Positions 23,699 through 31,709 of a stretch of DNA of 38,537 nt are shown in pieces. Source of the DNA: Syntrophomonadaceae bacterium (GTDB lineage Bacteria > Bacillota > DSM-12270 > Thermacetogeniales > Thermacetogeniaceae). The stretch spans positions 1-38,537 of the forward strand of contig JAAYWP010000102.1 of the NCBI GenBank assembly GCA_012516535.1. Direction: 5' to 3'. Both the position numbers and the translations under genes were made by a program. Below the pieces are notes generated by a model, which was not told the origin of the DNA, made no database searches, and was given only the letters and a program-made list of their open reading frames with translations. The number at the start of each line of letters is the position of its first letter. Positions within the stretch are counted from its first letter, which is position 1.

Positions 23699-24850
23699 TC
23701 ACTTTAAAGTGATAGCTTCTTTCGGACACCACTGCGCGCAAAGCCCACACCCATCACAATTGTCCTGGTCGATCCAGGTGTGATCTTCATCCCACTTGAC
23801 ACCATCATAGAAACAGGCACGATGACATCTTCCACAGTTTGTACATAGATCTTGATTTATCTCTGCCTTCAATGCAGGTTCCTGGCATAATTCTTCGACA
23901 GTTGTGATATAAGGCAGCGCCTTTCCTCTGAAGTCTTCAATACTTTTGTATCCCTTTTCATCCATATAAGCAGCCAGACCGTCCAGTATTTCCTGAACCA
24001 AGCCCAGACCCTTCCACATCACTGATGTAGCCAATTGTACTGTGGTAGCCCCGAGCATGATGTATTCCACAACATCCTGCCAGCTGCTGACACCGCCTAC
24101 AGCTGAAATGGGTATATCAACTGATCGGGCTGTTTCTGCGAGGAGAGCCATCGTAATCGGTTTTATCGCAGGACCGCTGTACCCACCATAACTCCGCAGT
24201 ATTGGCCTGCCGGTTTCAATATCCACACCGGCAAAAGAACGCACAGTATTGCTGATGGCTATTGCATCAACACCACCCTCAACTGCAGCGTTGGCAGCTT
24301 CAACAATATCACTTACTCCGGGGGTAAACTTAGCCATCACAGGAATTTTGGCCACACTTTTAACCGCCTTGATTTGTTCATATAATGTCTTAGCGTTCTT
24401 GCCGATATGCATACCTACACCTTTAGAGGGCATAGGACATGATACATTCATTTCAAAAAAGTCCACTAACCCAGTTTCTTGCACTTCTTCAACAATCTCT
24501 GCCGTTATTTCCGGATCAGGCATCGCCAGTATACTGGCACAGATCTTAGCTCCACCTTCTTTTGCAATGGCGAACTCCTTATTGAACCACTCATCTTTTG
24601 TCTGGGTGGTGAACAACTCCATGTTAATCATTCCGACTGGCTTGTTCCCGACACGATATAGAACCATGCGTCCATTGCGGGGATGTTCAAGCCATGCATC
24701 CCTGGGGCTGATTGATTTACTGATAACAGCGCCAAAACCCGCTTGACCTGCTTCCTTCAGCCGCTGGCCATCCCAACCCGGGGTTGCAGAAGCCAGCATC
24801 AGCGGATTCTTCAGTTCCATACCAGCAAAATGTACTTTTAAATCTGCCAA
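23699..24850 (-). CDS. PreA-type dihydropyrimidine dehydrogenase (DHODH-like, two 4Fe-4S)
   Basis: A 383-residue flavoprotein. Residues 1-310 form a DHODH-type FMN barrel starting LKVHFAGMELKNPLMLASATPG, with the catalytic-loop motif FEMNVSCPMPSKG (Cys as the expected acid/base), ISNTVR and VGGVSSWQDVVEYIMLGA for FMN binding. The C-terminus has two 4Fe-4S motifs, CTNCGRCHRAC and CDGCGLCAQWC. This is the PreA half of NAD-dependent dihydropyrimidine dehydrogenase. The PreT flavoprotein partner is absent here, so electrons may come from ferredoxin or another partner. It would reduce (or oxidise) the C5-C6 bond of a uracil-like ring. Start is TTG at 24850 behind GGGAGGAGGGG. First gene of its unit. 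Confidence 0.88.
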   Translation of the reverse strand: MADLKVHFAGMELKNPLMLASATPGWDGQRLKEAGQAGFGAVISKSISPRDAWLEHPRNGRMVLYRVGNKPVGMINMELFTTQTKDEWFNKEFAIAKEGGAKICASILAMPDPEITAEIVEEVQETGLVDFFEMNVSCPMPSKGVGMHIGKNAKTLYEQIKAVKSVAKIPVMAKFTPGVSDIVEAANAAVEGGVDAIAISNTVRSFAGVDIETGRPILRSYGGYSGPAIKPITMALLAETARSVDIPISAVGGVSSWQDVVEYIMLGATTVQLATSVMWKGLGLVQEILDGLAAYMDEKGYKSIEDFRGKALPYITTVEELCQEPALKAEINQDLCTNCGRCHRACFYDGVKWDEDHTWIDQDNCDGCGLCAQWCPKEAITLK

Positions 24851-24901
24851 AATGCCCCTCCTCCCTTTATAACCACATAAAATTTATTGTCAGTCGATCA
24901 A

Positions 24902-24930
24902 ATTATATAGTGACAAAAAGCACAAAACAA
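24902..24930 (-). promoter_or_regulatory. Promoter of the preA-led unit with TTTTGTGCT operator
   Basis: Minus-strand -10 TATAAT (24907-24902) and -35 TTGTTT (24930-24925) with a 17-bp spacer. The spacer contains TTTTGTGCTTTTTG (24927-24914), a word that recurs at 24971-24985 and in the ygeW/ygeY intergenic region. Confidence 0.55.
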
Positions 24931-25157
24931 TTTTATATTTTGACAAAACAACCAGCCAAAAAATTTACTCTTTTTGTGCTAACCGCTAATTACTTTAAAC
25001 AAATGGTTCAACCCCTATATACAATTGGGTTTAGCGACTTACCATATATCTCCACCCTTCATATCAACTGGCAGAATATATATAGTCAGGATACAAAACA
25101 CCAAAATTTCAGCTCAATCAGTTTTTGTAAATCTTACTGCTTTATCTCAAAAGGAGG
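24931..25157. other. Rest of the preA upstream region
   Basis: AT-rich non-coding DNA between the preA promoter and the glycerate kinase terminator. It holds the second TTTTTGTGCTAACCG word (24971-24985). I see no gene, tRNA or further hairpin in it. Confidence 0.5.
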
Positions 25158-25188
25158 AAAAACGGGAATTACTGAAAAGTAATTCCCG
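25158..25188 (-). terminator. Terminator of the ygeW-eno-arcC-gckA unit
   Basis: Perfect 11-bp stem CGGGAATTACT/AGTAATTCCCG with a 4-nt loop, followed on the minus strand by TTTTTCC. It lies 7 bp after the glycerate kinase stop and shows that preA has its own promoter. Confidence 0.9.
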
Positions 25189-25195
25189 TCCTTTG

Positions 25196-26554
25196 TTATA
25201 CAACTACCAATAGCTTAAGGTCATTAACATTCGTACCAGTTGCCCCTGTAATAATAATTTCACCCAACTGATCCAGGGGTACAGATACATCATGTTTTCT
25301 CAGAGCAGCAAAAAGGTCGATCCCTTGGCTCCGCGCCTGCTCCAGTGTATATTTGTCAACCATAGCGCCGGCAATCTCTGTGGGGCCATCTGTACCATCA
25401 GTATCAACACTGGCAATAACAACATTATCCAGTCCATCCATCCGTAACGCAGCACCCAGGGCAAATTCCTGGTTTGGGCCACCTTTGCCACATTCATCGG
25501 CTATACTTACTGTTGATTCACCACCACCGATCAATACACAAGGAGGTTTCATAGGATTGCCGCTGTTCAGTATCTCCCTGGCGATGTCAGCAAAGGTACC
25601 GCCAACTTCATGTCCTTGGCCTTCAAGAACCGTGGACAGGATCATCAGGTTTTTAATTCCCATTTCCTCTGCAGCCTCATAAGCTCCCATACAGGCGGCA
25701 TTGCTCGGTACTAAAATAAAGCTATATATATTGTGGTCAGAAAGATCTTTAGGTGTTTCCATCTCAGGTCCAGCTGTTCTAAGAAATTCCTGAATCGAAT
25801 CAGGCATTTTATCCCACAGCGAATATTTAGTCAAAGTATGTCTGGCCATCTCCAATGTGGATGTGTCAGGTACTGTAGGGCAAGTAATATAGTCAAGTTC
25901 ATCACCGGTCACATCAGAAACTGTCAGATTAATGATATGTGCTTCAGGATTAATCAACTGGGCTAATCTGCCGCCCTTGATCCTGGATAAGTGTTTGCGC
26001 ACTGCATTCATCTCATAAATATTGCAACCGCTGTAGAGTAGCACCTGAAAAGCCACTTTTTTGTCTTCAAGACTAATACCATCAACCGGATATGGCAACA
26101 AAGCAGTGCTGCCCCCTGTAAAGGCAGCAAATACGATATCTCCCGGCTTCGTATTTTCTGCCAAAGAATAAATGTCTTTTGCTGCAGCATGCCCAGCCTC
26201 GTCAGGAACTGGATGGGCAGCCATACGCATATCAATTTTATCAAGCTGGCCTTCCTGGCCATACTTGCAGATAACTATACCCTTATCAATCCTATCTCCC
26301 AGGATCTCTTCCAGAGCTTTAGCGATGGGATATGTGGCCTTTCCTGCTCCCACAACATATATATTTCCGCTTTTGCTGAGATCAAAGGTGTGGCTTCCAA
26401 CAGTAAGAATATTATTTTCTAAAGAAATCAGATTCTTCACCGCAAGATAGGGATCAGCTTTGGCCAATGCCTTTTCAATAAGTTCGACTGTAATCTCTCT
26501 AGCCTTTCTGCAGCCATGATCGGTAAGCCGCTCCCTGTTCTTAATATAGCTCAT
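25196..26554 (-). CDS. Glycerate 2-kinase (GckA/MOFRL family)
   Basis: A 452-residue type II glycerate kinase. The N-terminal DUF4147 domain contains VVGAGKATYPIAKALE, AAHPVPDEAG, FAAFTGGSTALLPYPVDG and MNAVRKHLSRIKGGRLA; the C-terminal MOFRL domain has VLIGGGESTVSI, GKGGPNQEFALGAAL and VDTDGTDGPTEIAGAMVD. Characterised members phosphorylate D-glycerate at C2 to give 2-phosphoglycerate. Next to an enolase and, on the other arm, a pyruvate kinase, this gives glycerate to pyruvate in three steps. ATG at 26554 with AGGAGG upstream; last gene of its unit, closed by a strong terminator. A related 2-hydroxy acid as true substrate is possible because the partner enolase is unusual. Confidence 0.9.
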   Translation of the reverse strand: MSYIKNRERLTDHGCRKAREITVELIEKALAKADPYLAVKNLISLENNILTVGSHTFDLSKSGNIYVVGAGKATYPIAKALEEILGDRIDKGIVICKYGQEGQLDKIDMRMAAHPVPDEAGHAAAKDIYSLAENTKPGDIVFAAFTGGSTALLPYPVDGISLEDKKVAFQVLLYSGCNIYEMNAVRKHLSRIKGGRLAQLINPEAHIINLTVSDVTGDELDYITCPTVPDTSTLEMARHTLTKYSLWDKMPDSIQEFLRTAGPEMETPKDLSDHNIYSFILVPSNAACMGAYEAAEEMGIKNLMILSTVLEGQGHEVGGTFADIAREILNSGNPMKPPCVLIGGGESTVSIADECGKGGPNQEFALGAALRMDGLDNVVIASVDTDGTDGPTEIAGAMVDKYTLEQARSQGIDLFAALRKHDVSVPLDQLGEIIITGATGTNVNDLKLLVVV

Positions 26555-26608
26555 CCTTTCCCCTCCTGCCTTGAATATTCCTAGATATTTATAGCAAACA
26601 CCAAGACA

Positions 26609-27568
26609 TCAACTCTTTCTGCTCATTTGGCTACAGATATGGGTACCGGCATTTCCCAAAACCGCATCATCAACCAATTCCGGCAAGGTTATTATTGCTT
26701 CACTTCCTCCTGACTCAAGGAAAGAAATCGCCGCCTCTATCTTCGGCCCCATACTTCCAGCTGCAAAATGCCCCTGCTCCATGTAAGCTTTAGCTTCATC
26801 CAAAGAAATGTGATCAAGATCAATCTGATTGGGTTTGCGGTAGTTCAAAGATACTTTGCTGACACCTGTAGGAATAACCAGCAGATCAGCCTGCAAAAGA
26901 GACGCTAGCAGACTGGCAGCCCGGTCCTTATCGATCACCGCTGCTACACCTACCAATCTTTCATCTGAATCACAGATCACCGGTATTCCTCCACCACCAC
27001 AGCTTATAACGGTATACCCTTTATCCACTAGAGCTCTGATCGCTTGGTATTCCACGATCTTAACTGGTTGGGGTGACGCAACCACACGCCTGTATCCCCT
27101 CCCAGCATCCTCTACCATATTCCATCCCTTTTCATTCATCAGCTTTTCTGCCTGCTCTTTGCTGTAAAAGGGCCCTATTGGTTTTTCAGGTTTTAGGAAT
27201 GCAGGATCATCCGCCTCAACCAACACCTGAGTCACTACTGTAACAACATCCTTATTGATTCCCTGGCGGGCATATTCACTTTTTAGAGCCTGCTGAATCA
27301 TATAACCAATTGATCCTTGAGTTTCCGCTACTGCTACATCAAGGGGCTGTGGTGGGACCTGCTCCCGAGCAGCTTCGGACCTGAGCAGATTAAAGCCAAC
27401 CTGTGGACCATTGCCATGAGCAATAACGACATTAAAACCGTGCTGAACAAGTTTTACAATCGGCTTGCAGCTATTTTTAATTACTTCTAATTGGTCAGCA
27501 GCGCTTATTTTGTCATTATCTCTGATTAGGGAGTTGCCTCCCAATGCTATAACAATTGTTTTATTCAA
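26609..27568 (-). CDS. arcC: Carbamate kinase
   Basis: A 319-residue amino-acid-kinase-fold enzyme. Family marks are IVIALGGNSL at the N-terminus, VIAHGNGPQVG, the segment GRGYRRVVASPQPVKIVE, ISCGGGGIPVI, AVIDKDRAASLLA and a final AGTHI. It converts carbamoyl phosphate and ADP into ATP, ammonia and CO2. In this context carbamoyl phosphate would come from the adjacent YgeW-like carbamoyltransferase, so it recovers ATP from a ureido group, like yqeA or allK in ureide clusters. The start is TTG at 27568, with GGAGAGG upstream. A hairpin separates it from the upstream enolase gene. Confidence 0.94.
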   Translation of the reverse strand: MNKTIVIALGGNSLIRDNDKISAADQLEVIKNSCKPIVKLVQHGFNVVIAHGNGPQVGFNLLRSEAAREQVPPQPLDVAVAETQGSIGYMIQQALKSEYARQGINKDVVTVVTQVLVEADDPAFLKPEKPIGPFYSKEQAEKLMNEKGWNMVEDAGRGYRRVVASPQPVKIVEYQAIRALVDKGYTVISCGGGGIPVICDSDERLVGVAAVIDKDRAASLLASLLQADLLVIPTGVSKVSLNYRKPNQIDLDHISLDEAKAYMEQGHFAAGSMGPKIEAAISFLESGGSEAIITLPELVDDAVLGNAGTHICSQMSRKS

Positions 27569-27609
27569 TTTTTGTTACCTCTCCTCCGCCTCACGATAAA
27601 GCTGTTAGT

Positions 27610-27646
27610 GATATGAAACGGCCGCGCTCTCCGGCCGCCTCATATC
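27610..27646 (-). other. Intercistronic hairpin between eno and arcC
   Basis: Imperfect inverted repeat with outer arms GATATGA/TCATATC and inner arms CGGCCG/CGGCCG. On the minus strand no U-run follows, so it is probably a processing or stability element inside the operon rather than a full terminator. Confidence 0.55.
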
Positions 27647-27664
27647 TATTTATCATACTTTAGC

Positions 27665-28936
27665 TTAAAAGGGAATCTTAAAATCCCTACCTGCATAAAC
27701 AGCCCGGGAACCTAATTCCTGCTCGATCTGCAGCAGCCTGTTATACTTCGCTGTTCTTTCACCGCGGATGGTTGCTCCAGTTTTTATCTGTCCTGCATTA
27801 ATACCCACTACCAGATCGGCAATCAATGGATCCTCTGTTTCACCTGAACGCTCAGAGACCATAACACCACAGTTATTGCGGTATGCTAATTCCGCAGCAT
27901 CAAGCGCCTCTGAGAGGGTACCGATCTGGTTCACTTTCAGTAACAATGCATTGCTAGCACCTAGGGGCACACGTTCCTTGATTAATCTGGGATTGGTGCA
28001 CAAAAAGTCATCGCCAACAATCTGGATCTGCAGTTCCTTGGTAGCTCTTACAAAACCATCTACATCATCTTCACTAAAGGGATCTTCCATGCTCATAATA
28101 GGATAATCTTTCAATAAATCTTTATAGAAAGCAAGCAGTTCATCTGTTGTCAGCTCATTACCCTCAAGGGTATACTTCTTAGTCTCCGGGTTATACAGGT
28201 GTGTTGCAGCACAATCCAAACCATAAACAATTTTATCCGCGTAAGGGGTTCTTTCTACTGCCAGCACCAGGTTATCCATTGCTTCCCGCACCTTGATAAT
28301 CGGCGGGGCAAAACCACCCTCATCACCAACATTCGCAGCTATTTTTCCATACCTATCTACAATAATATTTCTCAATTCCTCGTAAACTGCCATTGCAATC
28401 TCCATGGCTTCAGTGAATGATTCTGCCCCTACCGGAAAGATGCAGAACTCTTGGAATTCCAGGTCATTGGACGCATGTTTACCGCCATTGATCAGGTTCA
28501 GCAACGGAACCGGCAGCACATGGGCATTGATATTAATATATCGATAAAGGGGCATATGCAGGGCATTGGCAGCCGCTCTTGCAGCAGCTAAAGATACACC
28601 AAGGATAGCGTTAGCTCCGAGCCGCGATTTGTCAGGAGTTCCGTCAAGATCGATCAATGCAGCATCAAGTTCCCGCTGTTTTGAAGCATCCATACCTTTA
28701 AGTTCAGGTTGGATAACCTCTTTTACGTTGGCAACAGCCTTTCTAACCCCCATCCCTCCAAACCGCTTCTCACCATCACGCAATTCCTTCGCTTCATTTG
28801 CACCAGTAGAACGACCTGCCGGCACATCAGCACGCCCCATAGTACCGTCATTTAATATAACATCCACTTGCACAGTTGGGTTGCCACGACAATCCAATAT
28901 TTCTCTTGCATCAATTTCTCTAATTCTTAAATCCAT
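27665..28936 (-). CDS. Divergent enolase with His-to-Glu active-site change
   Basis: A 423-residue enolase-superfamily protein over the full family length. Mg2+ ligands Asp241 (GLDCAATH), Glu284 (SMEDPFSED) and the Asp of VGDDF (309/310), acid/base Glu206 (GDEGGFAPP), Lys334 (LLLKVNQIG) and Lys385 (QIKTG) are all present, as is His154 (GGKHASN). However the near-invariant phosphate-site motif SHRSGETED reads SERSGETED (Glu362), and the mobile loop VPSGASTG reads VPAGRSTG. It probably forms PEP from 2-phosphoglycerate made by the neighbouring glycerate kinase, or acts on a related phosphorylated three-carbon acid. The housekeeping enolase should lie elsewhere. It is flanked by hairpins on both sides, suggesting separate control of its message. 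Confidence 0.85.
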   Translation of the reverse strand: MDLRIREIDAREILDCRGNPTVQVDVILNDGTMGRADVPAGRSTGANEAKELRDGEKRFGGMGVRKAVANVKEVIQPELKGMDASKQRELDAALIDLDGTPDKSRLGANAILGVSLAAARAAANALHMPLYRYININAHVLPVPLLNLINGGKHASNDLEFQEFCIFPVGAESFTEAMEIAMAVYEELRNIIVDRYGKIAANVGDEGGFAPPIIKVREAMDNLVLAVERTPYADKIVYGLDCAATHLYNPETKKYTLEGNELTTDELLAFYKDLLKDYPIMSMEDPFSEDDVDGFVRATKELQIQIVGDDFLCTNPRLIKERVPLGASNALLLKVNQIGTLSEALDAAELAYRNNCGVMVSERSGETEDPLIADLVVGINAGQIKTGATIRGERTAKYNRLLQIEQELGSRAVYAGRDFKIPF

Positions 28937-28964
28937 ACCGGATCCACCCCTAAATTAATTTGGC

Positions 28965-29007
28965 CCTTGTCAATGAGGAAACCTTTTTAGTTTCCTCATT
29001 GACAAGG
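28965..29007 (-). other. Perfect 18-bp intercistronic hairpin between ygeW-like and eno genes
   Basis: Arms CCTTGTCAATGAGGAAAC (28965-28982) and its exact reverse complement (28990-29007) around a 7-nt loop. No U-run follows on the minus strand (GCCAAATTAATTT), so read-through is expected; it may protect or cleave the mRNA, or attenuate the downstream genes. Confidence 0.75.
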
Positions 29008-29022
29008 CATTCCTTCTCTTAT

Positions 29023-30066
29023 TTATTTCAAGAATAGAGAGAGAATTGCTTTTTGAATATGGAGTCTGTTTTCAGCCTCATCAAAAATCACGGAATTAGG
29101 TCCATCAGCTACAGCATCTGTTACTTCATAACCCCGGTCGCAGGGGAGGCAGTGCATGTAAAGGACATTCGGCTTGGCAAGCTTCAGCATTTCCTCATCG
29201 CAAATCCAATCCTTGTGCTTGTCAAACAGCTCCCGTTGTTTTTGCTCATCAAATGCTTCTGTTGCCGGTGGGAAGTATCTCATGCTGGCCCAAGATTTCG
29301 GGTAAACGATATCTGCATCTTTGAAGGCATCTTTCATGGAGTCTGTCTCTTCAAAGGAGCCGCCATATTTCTTTACATTTTCTTTGACTGCATCAATAAT
29401 CATGGGATCAAGCTCAAAACCTTCCGGACGAGCAAAGGTGATATTCATACCGAATTTGCTGGCAGTTGCCATCAAGCACTGGGGAACAGCGACTGGCTTT
29501 TTCACACTTGGGGAATAGGCCCAGCTGACAACCAGTTTTTTGCCACGGGGGTCACCAAGCTTTTCTTTGATGGTTAGCATGTCAGCCAAGGACTGTGTAG
29601 GATGATATACGTCATCTTCTGCGTTAATTACAGGAATATCTGCCCACTCGGCAAATTCACGGATGTACTTGTTACCAGCGCCATAAACCCATTTGACTGC
29701 GTCGCCATAGATTCTGATGACGATACCATGCCCAAACCTGGAAAGAACTCGGGCAGTATCAGCAACTCTCTCAGTCACATAAGCTTTTTCCTCACCTTCA
29801 ACAGCCGGAGTGTAGATCTTGTCTACATCAAGATAGTTGCCATGGCCACCTAATTGAGTCATGCCAGTTTCAAAACTATTCCGGGTGCGTGTTGAACGGC
29901 AATAAAAAATCAAAAATGCGGTTTTGTTTTTGAGCAGCAGGTGCTCCCGACCCATTGCCACATCCTGTTTTAGAGTTTTAGCTGTTTCTAGGATTGTTTC
30001 CAATTCATCTTTGGTGAACTCAAGCGTGTTGATAAAGTCACGGCCACGAAAAGCTCTTGTCTGCAT
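29023..30066 (-). CDS. YgeW-like (knotted) carbamoyltransferase
   Basis: A 347-residue aspartate/ornithine carbamoyltransferase-family protein. The carbamoyl-phosphate site CRSTRTRNSFE (Ser58-Thr-Arg-Thr-Arg62), YHPTQSLAD (His155-Gln158) and MHCLPCDRG near 302 are all intact. The general layout (long C-terminal part, VSWAYSPSVKKPVAVPQ insertion with prolines) matches the knotted YgeW group that works in ureide breakdown, more than catabolic ornithine transcarbamoylase. Running in the phosphorolytic direction it would remove a ureido carbamoyl group as carbamoyl phosphate, which the downstream carbamate kinase turns into ATP. AAGGAGG lies 8 nt before the ATG. First gene of the ygeW-eno-arcC-gckA unit. 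OTC cannot be excluded without alignment. Confidence 0.82.
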   Translation of the reverse strand: MQTRAFRGRDFINTLEFTKDELETILETAKTLKQDVAMGREHLLLKNKTAFLIFYCRSTRTRNSFETGMTQLGGHGNYLDVDKIYTPAVEGEEKAYVTERVADTARVLSRFGHGIVIRIYGDAVKWVYGAGNKYIREFAEWADIPVINAEDDVYHPTQSLADMLTIKEKLGDPRGKKLVVSWAYSPSVKKPVAVPQCLMATASKFGMNITFARPEGFELDPMIIDAVKENVKKYGGSFEETDSMKDAFKDADIVYPKSWASMRYFPPATEAFDEQKQRELFDKHKDWICDEEMLKLAKPNVLYMHCLPCDRGYEVTDAVADGPNSVIFDEAENRLHIQKAILSLFLK

Positions 30067-30518
30067 AAGTATTAACCTCCTTGAACTAGTGTGTTTAGAT
30101 TTTTGTGACCTACTACCAGAACTGCTTCACTGCTTAAAATAAATGTACTAAATTTGGCAGTTTTGACAGCATTGCCAACAAATAAAGGGTGTGTAAATCA
30201 AATATACTCTCATGTTCAATTATAGATGGCACACGGCTTAAAACAATTCACATTATAAACAAAACAATAACCACTCTACTGACCGTTTTTGTGCTTTCTG
30301 CCCAATTCCCTAAAAAAACACTTTTATGAGTGCATTGTGCACAAATAAGGAAATTATTATATCGGCCGGTTTGTTAGTAATGATAATATTTTCAGTTTCA
30401 CAGCTTTCTTATAATAAAAATAGTGCAAAAATGATGTCACCAACCACAATTCACTTATAGTAACAGTTTGAAACGAATATTTTCCACTTAGATATATGAA
30501 TGAAAAGAGGTAGTAAGG
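30067..30518. promoter_or_regulatory. Divergent control region of the ureide genes
   Basis: A 452-bp AT-rich region without a gene. It holds an inverted repeat TTGGCA (30154-30159) / TGCCAA (30173-30178), a perfect palindrome TTGTGCACAA (30335-30344), and the word TTTTTGTGCTTTCTG (30286-30300) shared with the preA promoter. TATAAT boxes occur at 30252-30257 (minus) and 30410-30415 (plus), both without a good -35, which would fit activator-dependent transcription. A TGGCAC near 30227 is not a sigma-54 site because the -12 GC is missing. Confidence 0.5.
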
Positions 30519-31667
30519 TTGCAGGTTGTTGAGTTAGCCAGAGAATTGGTTCGCATACCAAGTGAAAACCCCTCAGGCAGCGAGCAGGCAATTGCTAGTT
30601 ATATTAGCAAATGGATGAACCGCCTGCCTGGAGTGGAGGTTATCAATGAGGAAGTTCTGCCGGGAAGGTCCAATGTTCTGGGTATTTTGAAGGGCGAAGA
30701 AAAAAGATGTGGCCTGGCATACCTGGGACATATGGATACAGTACCCTCTGGTCCCGGTTGGACCTATGACCCATTTGGCGGCATTATAAAAGAGGGAAAA
30801 CTGTACGGCAGGGGAGCTGCAGATATGAAAGGCGGTCTGGCAGCAATTTTAATGACTTTGTCTAATTTAGCTTTATCAGGGCAAAAACCTAAACATGATT
30901 TCCTGGTCTGTGCAACCATTGATGAGGAAGGACCGGGGATGCTGGGCGCTGTAGATCTAGTTAAAAAAAATTACATAGATAACAACACTCTGGTGGTAGC
31001 TACAGAACCCACTGGCAATGAACTGCACATATTCCATAAAGGTTTGGTCTGGTATGAGATCTGTGTCAAAGGAAAGAACGCTCATGCTGGAAACCCAGAG
31101 CAGGGAGTTGACGCTGTTTATGGCATGTCATTGCTCCTGACTACATTAAAAAAACATCTGCAAAAACTTAATTATAACCACCCTATCTTAGGCAGACCAA
31201 GCCTGACCTGTGCAAAGATCCGGGGAGGATTAAAAACAAATATTGTTCCTGCCGAATGCATCGCAGAAATTGACCTGCGCCTTGTTCCACCTATGACATT
31301 GCATGGAACAGCTGAATTAATAGAGAAAGTACTGAATGGCGTTACACTATCCGTCCCTGGGCTACAGACTAGCTTCCGTCAGATCAACAATGACCGCCCT
31401 CCTATAGAGGCTAACCCTTCATCACCGGTCATCGGCGCGTTCCAGGAGGCATATCGTATTGTCACTGGCAATGAAATAAAGATAGGAGGCTTCCCTGCCT
31501 ATACAGATGCTTCAATCATCTCCTCCCTGACCAGCAACCCACACTGTGTACTGTTTGGTCCAGGCCACCTGGAACAGGCTCATACAACCGATGAGTTTAT
31601 ACCAATAAAAGAACTGGTAGAGGCAGAAAAAGTGCTCACAGAAGCAGCAAAGATTTTGCTTTATTAG
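30519..31667 (+). CDS. M20-family metallohydrolase (YgeY/DapE/ArgE-like)
   Basis: A 382-residue M20 dinuclear zinc amidohydrolase. Metal ligands and catalytic residues appear in order: LGHMDTVPSG (His, catalytic Asp), GRGAADMKGG (bridging Asp), TIDEEGPG (catalytic Glu and ligand), ATEPTGNE, and a final GPGHLEQAHTTDEF (His). The dimerisation lid runs from about 170 to 285. In the E. coli-type ureide cluster the YgeY relative works beside YgeW and hydantoinase, so an N-carbamoyl or ureido acid is a plausible substrate; peptidase or deacylase activity is equally possible by family. The start is TTG at 30519 with AGAGG 8 nt upstream. It leads the divergent plus-strand unit, 42 bp ahead of pyruvate kinase. 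Confidence 0.85.
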   Translation: MQVVELARELVRIPSENPSGSEQAIASYISKWMNRLPGVEVINEEVLPGRSNVLGILKGEEKRCGLAYLGHMDTVPSGPGWTYDPFGGIIKEGKLYGRGAADMKGGLAAILMTLSNLALSGQKPKHDFLVCATIDEEGPGMLGAVDLVKKNYIDNNTLVVATEPTGNELHIFHKGLVWYEICVKGKNAHAGNPEQGVDAVYGMSLLLTTLKKHLQKLNYNHPILGRPSLTCAKIRGGLKTNIVPAECIAEIDLRLVPPMTLHGTAELIEKVLNGVTLSVPGLQTSFRQINNDRPPIEANPSSPVIGAFQEAYRIVTGNEIKIGGFPAYTDASIISSLTSNPHCVLFGPGHLEQAHTTDEFIPIKELVEAEKVLTEAAKILLY

Positions 31668-31709
31668 TGCAAACAAATGTTGAGGATCATTATAAAGAAG
31701 GAGATAACT

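Noticed and set aside
24380-24460. Apparent loss of the catalytic Cys in PreA
   Set aside because: I first looked at the wrong loop; the expected Cys is present in NVSCP.
30227-30242. Sigma-54-like TGGCAC box upstream of the M20 gene
   Set aside because: The -24 half matches but the -12 GC dinucleotide is absent at the right spacing.
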